Part shown: positions 1 through 8,697 of the stretch, one piece after another | Layout: each line of letters starts with the position of its first letter | Numbering within the stretch: the first letter of the stretch is position 1 | NCBI RefSeq assembly: GCF_002869965.1 | Contig: NZ_PEBS01000010.1 | Coordinates: 1 to 64,000, forward strand | Direction of reading: 5' to 3' | Length of the DNA stretch: 64,000 bases | From: Janthinobacterium sp. ROICE36 | GTDB lineage: Bacteria > Pseudomonadota > Gammaproteobacteria > Burkholderiales > Burkholderiaceae_D | The notes under the pieces: model-generated | What the model saw: only the letters and a program-made list of their open reading frames with translations | Database searches by the model: none | Told to the model about the DNA's origin: nothing | Translations under genes and position numbers: made by a program

Positions 1-1
1 C

Positions 2-247
2 ACGCCGACGTCCGCCTCCTGGCTCAACATGGTCGAGCGCTTCTTCCGCAGTTTGACAACGGATCGACTCCAGCGCGGAGTCTTTCGTAGCGTCCATGAA
101 CTGACCGTCGCAATCCATGAATATATTGCGGCCCATAATCAGAATCCGAAGCCGTTTGTATGGACCGCCAAGGCTAACGACATCCTGCAAAAAGTGATCC
201 GTGCCAATCGGAGGCTTAGTTCAAAGAATAACGAAGCACTACACTAG
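2..247 (+). CDS. IS630-family transposase, C-terminal fragment
   Basis: Open from the window edge and ending at a TAG, this encodes the last ~80 residues of a DDE transposase. The motif SWLNMVERFF matches the segment around the third catalytic acidic residue (Glu) of IS630/Tc1-like transposases. The downstream stretch RRGVF-like/HEL, then HNQNPKPFVWT and A-ILQK, is the usual C-terminal signature of the family. The N-terminal part lies outside the window, so whether the element is intact cannot be judged. Its base composition is visibly more AT-rich than the neighbouring recJ. It ends only 54 bp before the convergent recJ stop, so the element's right end should lie within about 250-300, but I could not define a terminal inverted repeat or TA target duplication. 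Confidence 0.8.
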   Translation, partial: TPTSASWLNMVERFFRSLTTDRLQRGVFRSVHELTVAIHEYIAAHNQNPKPFVWTAKANDILQKVIRANRRLSSKNNEALH

Positions 248-301
248 TACGGTGAGCATCGCAGGCGGCCTATACCGACGCGCAGTAGGTACTGTTAGGT
301 G

Positions 302-2005
302 TCACAACACAGGCTCGGCGTGCTCCACCATCAACTGCACCTTCGTCGTGCCATTGTATTCATTCGCATCGAGCCGGAAGGCGACCCTTGTGCGTTCGCC
401 CAGGGCGTCCGTGTGGCCGAACCAGATGGCGTCGAAGCGTACGCCGTTCTTTTCCAGCAGCAGTTTCAAATGGCGTTCTTTGAGGATGCGCTGGCTGACG
501 ACGCGGAATTCATCGCAAAAGACGGGTGGGGCGAAGCCCTGGCCCCACACCTGGCCATCCATCAGTTCGATGAAGGCCGTCGTGTAGTAGGCGTCTTCCA
601 GCGGGCCGTCCGTTTCTACCACTCTTTCCAGCTGTTGCTGGCTGAGCCAGGCCTGACCCACGGCTTCGAAGGCCTGGGAAAACGCGTCGAAGGCGTCGGC
701 GCGGATGGTCAAGCCCGCCGCCATGGCGTGGCCGCCGAACTTGTCGATCAGGCTGGGCGCCCGTTTCGACACCAGGTCGAGCGCGTCGCGCAAGTGAAAA
801 CCGGGGATGGAGCGGCCGGAACCCTTGATCCAGCCGTCCGCGCCCGGCGCGAACGTGATGGTTGGGCGATAAAACTTTTCCTTCAAGCGCGAGGCGACGA
901 TGCCGATCACGCCCTGGTGCCAGGATGCATCGAAGACGCTGATGGTGCTGCTGTTGGCCGGCTCGAAATCATCGAGGTGCAGCAGGGCCGTATCCTGCAT
1001 TTCCGCCTCGATTTCGCGGCGCTTCAGATTGATGTCGTTCAATTGCTGCGCCAGCGCCCAGGCGCGGCCTTCGTCGTCCGTGATCAGGCATTCGATGCCC
1101 AGCGACATGTCCTGCAGGCGGCCGGCCGCATTCAGGCGTGGTCCCAGCGCGAAGCCCAGGTCGAACGGCGTGGCGCTGCGCGCTTCGCGGCCCGCCACGC
1201 GGAACAGGGCGGCCACGCCCGCGTGCATATTGCCCTTGCGCATGCGTTTGAGGCCTTGCGCGACGAGGATGCGGTTGTTCGTATCGAGGCGCACCACATC
1301 GGCCACCGTGCCCAGCGCCACCAGGTCGAGCAGGTTTTGCAGCGGCGGTTGGGTTTTCTGGTCGTAAATCCCTCTTTGGCGCATTTCGGCGCGCAGGGCC
1401 AGCAAGACGTAAAACACCACGCCCACGCCGGCCAGATGCTTGCTGGGGAAACCGCAGGCAGGCTGGTTCGGATTGACGATGACGGCTGCGTCGGGCAGGG
1501 TGTCGGCCGGCAAATGGTGGTCGGTGACGACCACCTGGATGCCGCGCCGGTTGGCTTCGGCCACGCCGTCGATGCTGGCGATGCCATTGTCGACGGTGAT
1601 GATGATGTCGGGCGACTTTTCACGCGCCGTCAGTTCGACGATTTCCGGCGTCAGGCCGTAGCCGTATTCAAAACGGTTGGGCACGATGAAATCGACGTCG
1701 GCGCCCATGGCGCGCAAGCCGCGGATGGCCACGGCGCAAGCGGTGGCGCCGTCGCAATCGTAGTCGGCCACGATGACCATGCGTTTCTTGGCGGCAATCG
1801 CGTCGGCCAGGAAGACGCCGGCCGCGCCGATGTGCAGCAAGCCGGACGGCGGCATCAGGGCCGCCAATTCGCTCGACAGTTCTGCCGCGTCGGACAAGCC
1901 GCGCGAGGCGTACAGGCGGGCCAGCACGGGGTGGATGCCGCCCTGGCGCAGCAGTTCGGATTCACGGTAAGGGCAGGGACGGGTGGCGATGCGGGTACGG
2001 GTCAT
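302..2005 (-). CDS. recJ: Single-stranded-DNA-specific exonuclease RecJ
   Basis: RecJ degrades single-stranded DNA 5'-3' in RecF-pathway recombination, mismatch repair and base excision repair. The 567-residue product has the DHH-family motifs in order: DYDCDG at 81-86, TVDNG at 137-141 and TDHH at 161-164, which bind the catalytic metals. The later DHHA1/OB region carries SGRSIPGFHLRDAL and FGGHAMAAG. The length matches bacterial RecJ (~570). The ATG at 2005 is chosen because it overlaps the stop of the upstream gene as ATGA and begins the conserved N-terminus (MTRTRIATRP); a longer in-frame extension runs into that gene. Translational coupling to the upstream gene is likely. It converges on the transposase fragment. 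Confidence 0.95.
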   Translation of the reverse strand: MTRTRIATRPCPYRESELLRQGGIHPVLARLYASRGLSDAAELSSELAALMPPSGLLHIGAAGVFLADAIAAKKRMVIVADYDCDGATACAVAIRGLRAMGADVDFIVPNRFEYGYGLTPEIVELTAREKSPDIIITVDNGIASIDGVAEANRRGIQVVVTDHHLPADTLPDAAVIVNPNQPACGFPSKHLAGVGVVFYVLLALRAEMRQRGIYDQKTQPPLQNLLDLVALGTVADVVRLDTNNRILVAQGLKRMRKGNMHAGVAALFRVAGREARSATPFDLGFALGPRLNAAGRLQDMSLGIECLITDDEGRAWALAQQLNDINLKRREIEAEMQDTALLHLDDFEPANSSTISVFDASWHQGVIGIVASRLKEKFYRPTITFAPGADGWIKGSGRSIPGFHLRDALDLVSKRAPSLIDKFGGHAMAAGLTIRADAFDAFSQAFEAVGQAWLSQQQLERVVETDGPLEDAYYTTAFIELMDGQVWGQGFAPPVFCDEFRVVSQRILKERHLKLLLEKNGVRFDAIWFGHTDALGERTRVAFRLDANEYNGTTKVQLMVEHAEPVL

Positions 2006-3054
2006 GATGCTTTCAACTTGTTCAGGGTAATCGCGCGCCAGAATTTGCGCTGCGCGTGCTTGCTGGTGGTACAGCTTAGCCAGGCGTCGCGGTGGCTCAG
2101 CATCAGACGCAACTGGCCCAGGCGGCCATCTTTCAGGGCCGCCAGCAGGGGCACGAACCAGTCTGCTTCCAGTGCCTGCAACTGTTGCAGCCACATGCCC
2201 CACTCCTGCGCCTGTGCCGCTTCGATCAGGCCGCCCAGCACGACGATCGCGTCCTGTTCGCTTGCCAGCACACTGTTTGGACTGGCATCGCGCCGTGATG
2301 GTTCCGCCAGCGCGGCCAGCCAGCCGGGCGCGTCCTTTGTATGCAGGCTGGCCGCGCAGCGCGCAGCTTCAGCGTTGGCCAGGCTCCCGCCCCAGATCCA
2401 GAAGGAGTTGATGGCTTTCAAGCCCCGCTCTTCGCGCGCCGCGTTGACGGGATGTTCATGCCACAGCATCTGCACTTCGTTTTGCAGGCGGCGCGCGGCG
2501 CGCGCGTGCTCGCCTTCCGGCATCCAGAGGGACAGGTCTTGCGTGGTGGCGGCGTCCGGCGAGGCGCACTGCAAGTCGCTCCAGCCATCGGCGCGCATGA
2601 ACCAGGTGGCCGCGTCGCCGTATGCCAGCGGTTGGCCGATCTCGTCGAAATAGGGGGACGCAATGTCGAACAGGGCGCGGCCATCGGCCTCGCTCAGCTT
2701 GAGCTGGCGCAAGTCTTCCAGGCTGATATGGCTGCGGGCGATGGCCAGGTGGGCCGGATGCAGCAGGAAGTAACGCGCGCCAGGTTCCGGCGCCAGGCCA
2801 TAGCCGCGCATGGCCTGGGCTGCAAAGGCCGCCTGCGCCGCCTCGCCGTTGGGCGCGGGCGACTGGCCCAGCGCGTGCGCCAGCCACGCTTCATGCGGCA
2901 GCAGGCGCTTGGCGTTGTCAAAGCTTTCCAAATTGCAATTGGAAGTACGCGACAGCAGGGCCGCCAGGGCGGGCGCCTGCAAGACCTTGAGCAGGTCGGC
3001 AGCCAGTTCGGCATTGGGCAAGGCGAAGGGCAGTACGAGGGTAAGTTGATTCAT
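2002..3054 (-). CDS. Conserved recJ-linked protein, phosphoglycerate mutase-like family (function unproven)
   Basis: A 350-residue protein starting MNQLTLVLPFALPNAELA. From memory it resembles a betaproteobacterial family encoded next to recJ and often labelled 'phosphoglycerate mutase' or COG4255. I see the conserved context but no complete catalytic motif of the alkaline-phosphatase-like mutases, so that label should be treated as a family name only. There is no signal peptide or membrane segment; the protein is rich in Ala, Leu and Trp and probably cytosolic. Its TGA overlaps the recJ ATG (ATGA), indicating one transcription unit. It is divergent from lolC, with ~160 bp between the starts that should hold both promoters. 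Confidence 0.7.
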   Translation of the reverse strand: MNQLTLVLPFALPNAELAADLLKVLQAPALAALLSRTSNCNLESFDNAKRLLPHEAWLAHALGQSPAPNGEAAQAAFAAQAMRGYGLAPEPGARYFLLHPAHLAIARSHISLEDLRQLKLSEADGRALFDIASPYFDEIGQPLAYGDAATWFMRADGWSDLQCASPDAATTQDLSLWMPEGEHARAARRLQNEVQMLWHEHPVNAAREERGLKAINSFWIWGGSLANAEAARCAASLHTKDAPGWLAALAEPSRRDASPNSVLASEQDAIVVLGGLIEAAQAQEWGMWLQQLQALEADWFVPLLAALKDGRLGQLRLMLSHRDAWLSCTTSKHAQRKFWRAITLNKLKAS

Positions 3055-3215
3055 CCCGAGATTGTAGGCGATTGTGGCGGTGGGGGAGTAGTCCCCGCGG
3101 TTTTTCCCTTGGCGGCGGGCGGGGGAAAAGTGGCGCCACGGTGATGTGTTTCACGCATGAGTGTCATTTGTGTGGCACACTGCGCGCTCGCATATTATCG
3201 TTGTCGCGGGAGCGC

Positions 3216-4493
3216 ATGAGCATCATCAAACAATTTCCTTTTGAGTGGCAGGTCGGCGTGCGCTATACGCGCGCCGGGAAGCGTAGTGGCCGCAACAGCT
3301 TCATTTCCTTCATTTCCCTCATTTCCGTGGCCGGCATCGGCCTGGGCGTGGCCGCCCTGATCGTCGTCCTCTCCGTCATGAACGGCTTCCAGAAGGAAGT
3401 CACCGACCGTTTGATGTCGGTGCTGGCGCACGTCGAGGTGTTCGACACCAGCGGTTCCATGCCGAACTGGCAGGCGCAGGAGCGCGCCGCCTACGCCAAC
3501 CCGCAAGTGAAAGCCGTGTCGCCGTTCGTGGAAACCCAGGGCATGCTGCTGAACGACGAAACCATGCGCCCGTCCGTCGTGCGCGGCGTGCTGCCGCAGC
3601 AGGAAGCCACCGTCTCCAGCGTGGCCTCCCAGATGAAACAGGGCAGTTTCAAGGACCTCACGCCAGGCTCGTACAACATCGTGCTGGGCATCGACCTGGC
3701 CAAGGCGCTCGACGTGAAAGTGGGACAGAACGTGACCCTGATGCTGGAACGCGAGCCAAGGGCGGGCGACCCGGCAAATGGCATCGTCATGCCGCGCATG
3801 CGCGCGCTCAAGGTGGCCGGCATCTTCGAGGCAGGCCACAATGAACTTGATGGCAGCCTGGCCTTCGTCAACATGCAGGACGCCGAACAGCTGCTGCAGC
3901 TCGACGGCCCGTCCGGCCTGCGTCTGCGCCTGCACGACATGAACCAGGCGCCGCAGGTGGCGCGCGAACTCAAAGCGTCGATGCCGGGCCAGCTGTGGAT
4001 GCGCGACTGGTCGCGCGCCAGTGCCAGCTGGTATGCGCTGGTGCAAAGCCAGAAGAACATGATGTTCATCATCCTCAGCATGATCATCGCCGTGGCCGCG
4101 TTCAACCTCGTCTCGACGCTGGTGATGTCGGTCACCGACAAGCAGGCAGACATCGCGATCTTGCGCACCCTGGGCGCCTCGCCGTTTTCCATCATGAAGA
4201 TTTTCATGATCCAGGGCGCGCTGGTGGGCTTGCTGGGCAGTGCGCTGGGCGTGATCGGCGGCGTCGTGCTGGCGCTGAACGTGGGCGTCATCGTGCCCTT
4301 CATCGAAGGCATCTTCGGCCTGCATTTCATCTCCAAGGAAATCTACCAGATCAGCGCCGTGCCGTCCGATGTGCATTGGCTGGATGTGGCGCAGATCGGC
4401 CTGATCGCCTTTGGCCTGGCGCTGGTGGCGACGATCTACCCGAGCTGGCGCGCCGCGCGTGTCAAGCCGGCCGAGGCCTTGCGCTACGAATAA
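3216..4493 (+). CDS. lolC: Lipoprotein-releasing ABC transporter permease, first copy
   Basis: Inner-membrane subunit of the LolCDE complex, which extracts outer-membrane lipoproteins from the inner membrane and hands them to LolA. The 425-residue protein shows the FtsX/MacB architecture: a first membrane helix at about 29-55 (SLISVAGIGLG onward), a periplasmic domain of ~210 residues, then three C-terminal helices near 275-300, 325-360 and 390-412. It closes with the family-typical [12 protein letters not shown]. The start at 3216 is chosen because MSIIKQFPFEW aligns exactly with the N-terminus of the next gene; upstream in-frame codons encode low-quality sequence. It is followed after 32 bp by a close paralogue and then lolD. 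Many betaproteobacteria carry a single hybrid permease, so having two similar copies is notable. Confidence 0.93.
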   Translation: MSIIKQFPFEWQVGVRYTRAGKRSGRNSFISFISLISVAGIGLGVAALIVVLSVMNGFQKEVTDRLMSVLAHVEVFDTSGSMPNWQAQERAAYANPQVKAVSPFVETQGMLLNDETMRPSVVRGVLPQQEATVSSVASQMKQGSFKDLTPGSYNIVLGIDLAKALDVKVGQNVTLMLEREPRAGDPANGIVMPRMRALKVAGIFEAGHNELDGSLAFVNMQDAEQLLQLDGPSGLRLRLHDMNQAPQVARELKASMPGQLWMRDWSRASASWYALVQSQKNMMFIILSMIIAVAAFNLVSTLVMSVTDKQADIAILRTLGASPFSIMKIFMIQGALVGLLGSALGVIGGVVLALNVGVIVPFIEGIFGLHFISKEIYQISAVPSDVHWLDVAQIGLIAFGLALVATIYPSWRAARVKPAEALRYE

Positions 4494-4525
4494 TTCCCCA
4501 AGAAACGATAAAGACCGCCTGAACA

Positions 4526-5791
4526 ATGAGTATTTTCAAGAATTTGCCCTTCGAATGGCTGGTCGGCCTGCGCTACACGCGGGCCGGCAAGCGCAGTGGC
4601 CGCAACAGTTTTATTTCCTTCATTTCACTCATTTCCATGGCCGGCATCGGCCTGGGCGTGGCGGCGCTGATCGTCGTGCTATCCGTGATGAACGGCTTCC
4701 AGAAGGAAGTGACGGACCGCATGCTGTCCGTGCTGGCCCACGTGGAAGTGTTCGACAACAGCGGCAGCATGCCGGACTGGCGCGCCGAAGCGGCGCAGGC
4801 ATTCAAAAATCCGGCCGTGAAAGGCGCCGCGCCGTTTGTGGAAACGCAGGGCATGCTGCTGCGCGACGATGCGCTGCGTCCCGCCATCGTGCGCGGTGTG
4901 CTGCCCGAGGAAGAGCCGAACGTTTCCGACGTGGCTGGCCAGACGCGCATGGGCAGCTTCAAGGCACTGCAGCCGGGCACCTTCAATATCGTGCTGGGCA
5001 TCGAGCTGGCGCGCGCGCTGCGCGTCAACCTGGGCGAAAAAGTCACCTTGATGCTGGCGCAGGGCCAGGTCACGCCGGCGGGCGTGCTGCCGCGCATGCG
5101 CAGCTTTACCGTCAGCGGCATCTTCCAGGCGGGCCACAATGAATTCGACGCCGGTCTGGCCTTCATCAATATCGAAGACGGCCAGCGTTTGCTGCGTCTC
5201 GACGGCCCGTCCGGCCTGCGTTTGCGCCTGGCTGACATGAACCAGGCGCCGCAAGTGGCCGCGGAGCTGAAAAAATCCATGCCGGGCCACCTGTGGCTGC
5301 GCGACTGGTCCAAGCTGAACGCCAACTGGTTCGCTGCCGTGCAGACGGAAAAGCGCATGATGTTCATCATTTTGACCCTGATCATCGCGGTGGCCGCCTT
5401 CAACCTCGTGTCGACCCTGGTGATGACGGTGACGGACAAGCAGGCCGATATCGCGATTTTGCGTACCCTGGGGGCTTCTCCCCGCTCCATCATGAAGATT
5501 TTCATGATCCAGGGCGCGCTGGTGGGCATCCTGGGCACGCTGCTGGGCGTAGGCGGCGGCGTGCTGGTGGCCATGAACATCGACGTCATCGTGCCCTTCA
5601 TCGAGCATCTGCTGGGCGTGCAGTTCCTTTCCAAGGACATTTACTTCATCAGCACCGTGCCGTCCGACCTGCGCTGGCCCGACGTTACCAAGATCGGCGT
5701 GCTGGCCGTGATCCTCGCCTTTTTGGCGACCCTGTACCCAAGCTGGTGGGCTGCCCGCGTCAAGCCTGCGGAAGCCCTGCGCTATGAATAA
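4526..5791 (+). CDS. lolE: Lipoprotein-releasing ABC transporter permease, second copy
   Basis: A tandem paralogue of the preceding gene. The 421 residues are roughly 70% identical by eye, with the first ~60 residues and the last transmembrane block nearly identical. It has the same layout: one N-terminal helix, a periplasmic domain and three C-terminal helices ending in [12 protein letters not shown]. Most differences lie in the periplasmic domain (for example [10 protein letters not shown] versus a longer GDPANGIVMPRMR loop), the part that handles lipoprotein and LolA in this family. The symbol lolE is by position: E. coli LolC and LolE are far more diverged, so this pair looks like a more recent duplication. 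It overlaps the start of lolD by 8 bp. Confidence 0.92.
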   Translation: MSIFKNLPFEWLVGLRYTRAGKRSGRNSFISFISLISMAGIGLGVAALIVVLSVMNGFQKEVTDRMLSVLAHVEVFDNSGSMPDWRAEAAQAFKNPAVKGAAPFVETQGMLLRDDALRPAIVRGVLPEEEPNVSDVAGQTRMGSFKALQPGTFNIVLGIELARALRVNLGEKVTLMLAQGQVTPAGVLPRMRSFTVSGIFQAGHNEFDAGLAFINIEDGQRLLRLDGPSGLRLRLADMNQAPQVAAELKKSMPGHLWLRDWSKLNANWFAAVQTEKRMMFIILTLIIAVAAFNLVSTLVMTVTDKQADIAILRTLGASPRSIMKIFMIQGALVGILGTLLGVGGGVLVAMNIDVIVPFIEHLLGVQFLSKDIYFISTVPSDLRWPDVTKIGVLAVILAFLATLYPSWWAARVKPAEALRYE

Positions 5792-6527
5792 ACCACTGAC
5801 TACTACCATGACCGATCTGAACAAACCTGCCTCCAACGGCGCTTCCGCCGATACTGCCGTCCTGTCCTGCCGTGGCCTGGGCAAGACTTTCACGCAAGGC
5901 AGCTACAAGGTGCAGGTGCTGGCCGGCATCGACATCGATATCCACCGCGGCGAGCGGGTCGCCATCGTCGGCGCTTCCGGTTCCGGCAAGTCGACCCTGC
6001 TGCATTTGCTGGGCGGGCTCGATACGCCCACCAGCGGCAAGGTGACCCTGCTGGGCAAAGATTTCGCCACCCTCAGCGAAAAGGCGCGCGGCGACCTGCG
6101 CAACGCCTCGCTGGGTTTTGTCTACCAATTTCACCACTTGCTGCCCGAGTTTTCCGCGCTGGACAACGTCGCCATGCCCCTGATGATACGGCGCATGAAG
6201 CGCGCGAGCGCCACCGAGCTGGCGCAGCAAATTCTCACGCGCGTGAACCTGGCCAAGCGCGTCACGCACACGCCGGGTGAATTGTCGGGTGGCGAGCGCC
6301 AGCGCGTGGCCCTGGCGCGTGCCCTGGTCACGCAGCCGGCCTGCGTGCTGGCAGATGAACCGACGGGCAACCTCGATCACGCCACTGCCGAACAGATTTT
6401 TGACCTGATGCTGGAATTGTCACGCACCCTGGGCACGGCCTTCGTCATCGTCACGCACGATATCGAACTGGCCAAGCGCTGCGACCGCGTGCTGCGCCTG
6501 ACGGACGAAGGGCTGCAGCCTTATTGA
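5784..6527 (+). CDS. lolD: Lipoprotein-releasing system ATP-binding protein LolD
   Basis: ATPase of the LolCDE complex, acting on the cytoplasmic face of the inner membrane. The 247 residues carry Walker [10 protein letters not shown] (about 67-75), a Q-loop [10 protein letters not shown] (the FHHLLPEF stretch is typical of LolD), the ABC signature LSGGERQRV, Walker [12 protein letters not shown] and the switch histidine in VTHD. The chosen start overlaps the end of the second permease gene by 8 bp, implying coupling. An internal ATG at 5808 (MTDLNK) is an alternative that removes eight residues outside the conserved domain; neither has a strong Shine-Dalgarno sequence. Confidence 0.95.
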   Translation: MNKPLTTTMTDLNKPASNGASADTAVLSCRGLGKTFTQGSYKVQVLAGIDIDIHRGERVAIVGASGSGKSTLLHLLGGLDTPTSGKVTLLGKDFATLSEKARGDLRNASLGFVYQFHHLLPEFSALDNVAMPLMIRRMKRASATELAQQILTRVNLAKRVTHTPGELSGGERQRVALARALVTQPACVLADEPTGNLDHATAEQIFDLMLELSRTLGTAFVIVTHDIELAKRCDRVLRLTDEGLQPY

Positions 6528-6552
6528 TACTGAGCAATACTAGGAGTTCGCC

Positions 6553-7359
6553 ATGTGGATCGACACGCACTGCCACCTTGACGCGCATGAATTCGGCAGC
6601 GAATCGCTGCAGGTGGCGGCGCGCGCGCAGCAGCAGGGCGTGGCGATGATCGTCATGCCCGCCGTCGAACGGGCCAATTTCGCCATCGTGCAGGGCCTGG
6701 CGGCAGCGGCGCCTAACGCCTGCTATGCGCTGGGCATCCACCCGATCTACGTGCCGCATGCCACGCAAGACGATTTGATCGCCCTGCGCGAGGCGGTGGC
6801 GCAAGCCATGGACGACCCGCGCTTTGTCGCCATCGGCGAGATCGGCCTCGATTTCTTCCTTCCCATGCTGTGCGAACCGGCCATGCGCGTCAAGCAGGAG
6901 CATTTTTTGCGCGAACAGCTGAAGATTGCCCGCGACTTCGATTTACCCGTGCTGGCCCATGTGCGCCGCTCGCAGGACATCGTCCTCAAGCATGCGCGCC
7001 AGATCCGCCCGAACGGCGGTATCGCGCATGCGTTCAATGGCAGCTTCCAGCAGGCGCAGGGCTATATAGCCCTCGGTTTCAAGCTCGGTTTCGGCGGCTC
7101 CATGACCTTTACGCGCGCGCTGCAGATACGCCGCATGGCCACGGACTTGCCTCTGGGTGCCATCGTGCTGGAGACGGACGCGCCCGATATTTCCCCCAGC
7201 TGGATTCATCCTGGCCGCAACAGCCCTGAAGCATTGCCGCGCATCGGCGCCGTGCTGGCCGAATTGCGCGGCCTTGATATTGCGCAAGTGGCGGCTGCGA
7301 CCAGCGCCAATGCGCGCGCCGTGCTACCCCGACTACCCTTGATGGAAACACCCTCATGA
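6553..7359 (+). CDS. TatD-family metal-dependent hydrolase
   Basis: A 268-residue TIM-barrel hydrolase of the TatD/YcfH/YjjV group, metal-dependent DNases or phosphoesterases in the cytoplasm. Visible metal-binding motifs are DTHCHLD at 4-10 (HxH), GEIGLDF around 97-103, a histidine in PVLAHVRRSQD, HAFNGS near 160 and ETDAPD near 206. An AGGAG ribosome-binding site at 6542-6546 supports the ATG at 6553. It follows lolD by 25 bp and overlaps the next gene by ATGA, so all five genes from lolC could form one operon. The exact substrate is not indicated by the sequence. Confidence 0.92.
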   Translation: MWIDTHCHLDAHEFGSESLQVAARAQQQGVAMIVMPAVERANFAIVQGLAAAAPNACYALGIHPIYVPHATQDDLIALREAVAQAMDDPRFVAIGEIGLDFFLPMLCEPAMRVKQEHFLREQLKIARDFDLPVLAHVRRSQDIVLKHARQIRPNGGIAHAFNGSFQQAQGYIALGFKLGFGGSMTFTRALQIRRMATDLPLGAIVLETDAPDISPSWIHPGRNSPEALPRIGAVLAELRGLDIAQVAAATSANARAVLPRLPLMETPS

Positions 7360-8594
7360 ACAAGAAGATCATCTCCGGCGCCCTGGCGGCCTGCATGTCC
7401 ACCGTGTTGGCGCCCGCCATGGCGGCGGCCAGCGCCCAGTGCGACGGCATGCCGCGCCTGGACGTCACCACGCCGCCCGGCTTTTGCGTGGCCGTGCTGG
7501 CCGACGGCCTGAAATTTCCCCGTGGCGTGCTGCCGCTGACGAATGGCGACATCCTCGTCACGGACATGGCGGGATGGGCGCCGAAGCTGGGTAAATTGTG
7601 GCTGTTGCAGCGCAAGGCGGCCGGCCCCGGCTACGAACGCAAGCTGCTGCTCGACAAGCTCGATCGCCCGAACGGCATCGTGCAGGGGCCGGACGGCATG
7701 GTGTATGTGGGCGAGGTGGGACGCATCTTCCGCTTCGACTTGCGCGATCCATCGCGCGCCCTCACCGACATCATCGGCGGCACGGCGAAGACGCCGCGCC
7801 TGCCGGGTCTGGGCTTGCACCTGCTGACGACCATGCGCTTTGGCCCCAAGGGCGACCTGTATGTGAACGTGGGCTCCAGCACCGACCATTGCGAGAACGA
7901 TGGCAAGGCGCCCGACCCGGCCAAAGCTTGCCCTTCGGCCGAAGGCGCGGAAGCGCTGGGCGCCATCCGCGAATACAAGATGGCCTGGCCGGCTGGTACG
8001 GTGACGGGCTGGCGCACGCATGCGCGCGGCTTGCGCAATTCGATGGCACTGGCCTTCCACCCGGCGACGGGCGACTTGTGGCAGGCGGAAAATGCGCGCG
8101 ACGCCATCCAGGCCGCCATGCCGCAACTGAAAAGCGACGAAAACCTGCCGCATGAAGAACTCAATTTGATCAAGGCCGACCGGCATTATGGCTGGCCGTA
8201 CTGCTACGACGACAATGTGGCCAGCCCCGAGTATCCGAAAACGGCTTGCGCCGCCCAATACATGGCGCCGCAGCGCCTGCTACCCGGCCACGCCGCGCCG
8301 CTGGGCATGACGTTCTACACGGCCAGCCGCTTCCCCGAACTGTACAAGAACAGCCTGATTATCGGCTACCACGGCTACCGCAGCAACGGCCACCGCTTGG
8401 TGGCGCTGCTGCCCGACAAGGCCGGCGCGCCGCTGGGCAAGTCCGTCGACTTGATCGGTAACTGGGAGCGCAAGGGCAAGCAGGGCAGGGGTGCGCCCGT
8501 CGACGTGAAGCAGGGCCAGGATGGCGATATCTACATGGCCGATGACCATAATGGGCTGGTACTCAAATTGCATTATGCGGCACCGAAACCGTAA
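7356..8594 (+). CDS. Secreted PQQ-dependent sugar dehydrogenase-like (sorbosone dehydrogenase-type) protein
   Basis: A 412-residue exported beta-propeller protein. The N-terminus MNKKIISGALAACMSTVLAPAMAAA is a Sec signal peptide, placing it in the periplasm. The body shows the fold's marks: FPRGVLPLTNGDILVTDM, RPNGIVQGPDGMVYVGEVG, ARGLRNSMALAFHP, the HEELNLI/YGWPYCYD pair typical of the GDSL/SNDH group, and QGQDGDIYMADDHNGLV near the end. Family members oxidise sugars or aldoses using PQQ; whether this one binds PQQ is not provable here. It overlaps the tatD-like stop by ATGA. Cysteines at about 31, 45, 173, 184, 276 and 291 could form disulfides. It converges with the Suv3-like helicase gene. 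Confidence 0.85.
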   Translation: MNKKIISGALAACMSTVLAPAMAAASAQCDGMPRLDVTTPPGFCVAVLADGLKFPRGVLPLTNGDILVTDMAGWAPKLGKLWLLQRKAAGPGYERKLLLDKLDRPNGIVQGPDGMVYVGEVGRIFRFDLRDPSRALTDIIGGTAKTPRLPGLGLHLLTTMRFGPKGDLYVNVGSSTDHCENDGKAPDPAKACPSAEGAEALGAIREYKMAWPAGTVTGWRTHARGLRNSMALAFHPATGDLWQAENARDAIQAAMPQLKSDENLPHEELNLIKADRHYGWPYCYDDNVASPEYPKTACAAQYMAPQRLLPGHAAPLGMTFYTASRFPELYKNSLIIGYHGYRSNGHRLVALLPDKAGAPLGKSVDLIGNWERKGKQGRGAPVDVKQGQDGDIYMADDHNGLVLKLHYAAPKP

Positions 8595-8697
8595 TGCCTC
8601 TGCTTGCCCTCGGCCAGGGAGGGGGCGGCGCATTGCCCTGCAAGCGGCCCGCTATCTCGCCACTGAGCAGGGCTGGCTTCTGCAAATCCGTTGACTT

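Noticed and set aside
248..301. Terminal inverted repeat of the IS630-like element
   Set aside because: No convincing repeat can be defined without the other end of the element, which is outside the window.
299..2653. Long rightward open frame covering recJ and part of its upstream neighbour
   Set aside because: It is antisense to recJ, has His/Gln/Ala-rich composition typical of the complementary strand of GC-rich genes and shows no domain.
3072..3215. N-terminal extension of the first LolC copy
   Set aside because: It adds 48 residues without similarity to the second copy and removes the normal short cytoplasmic N-terminus before the first helix.
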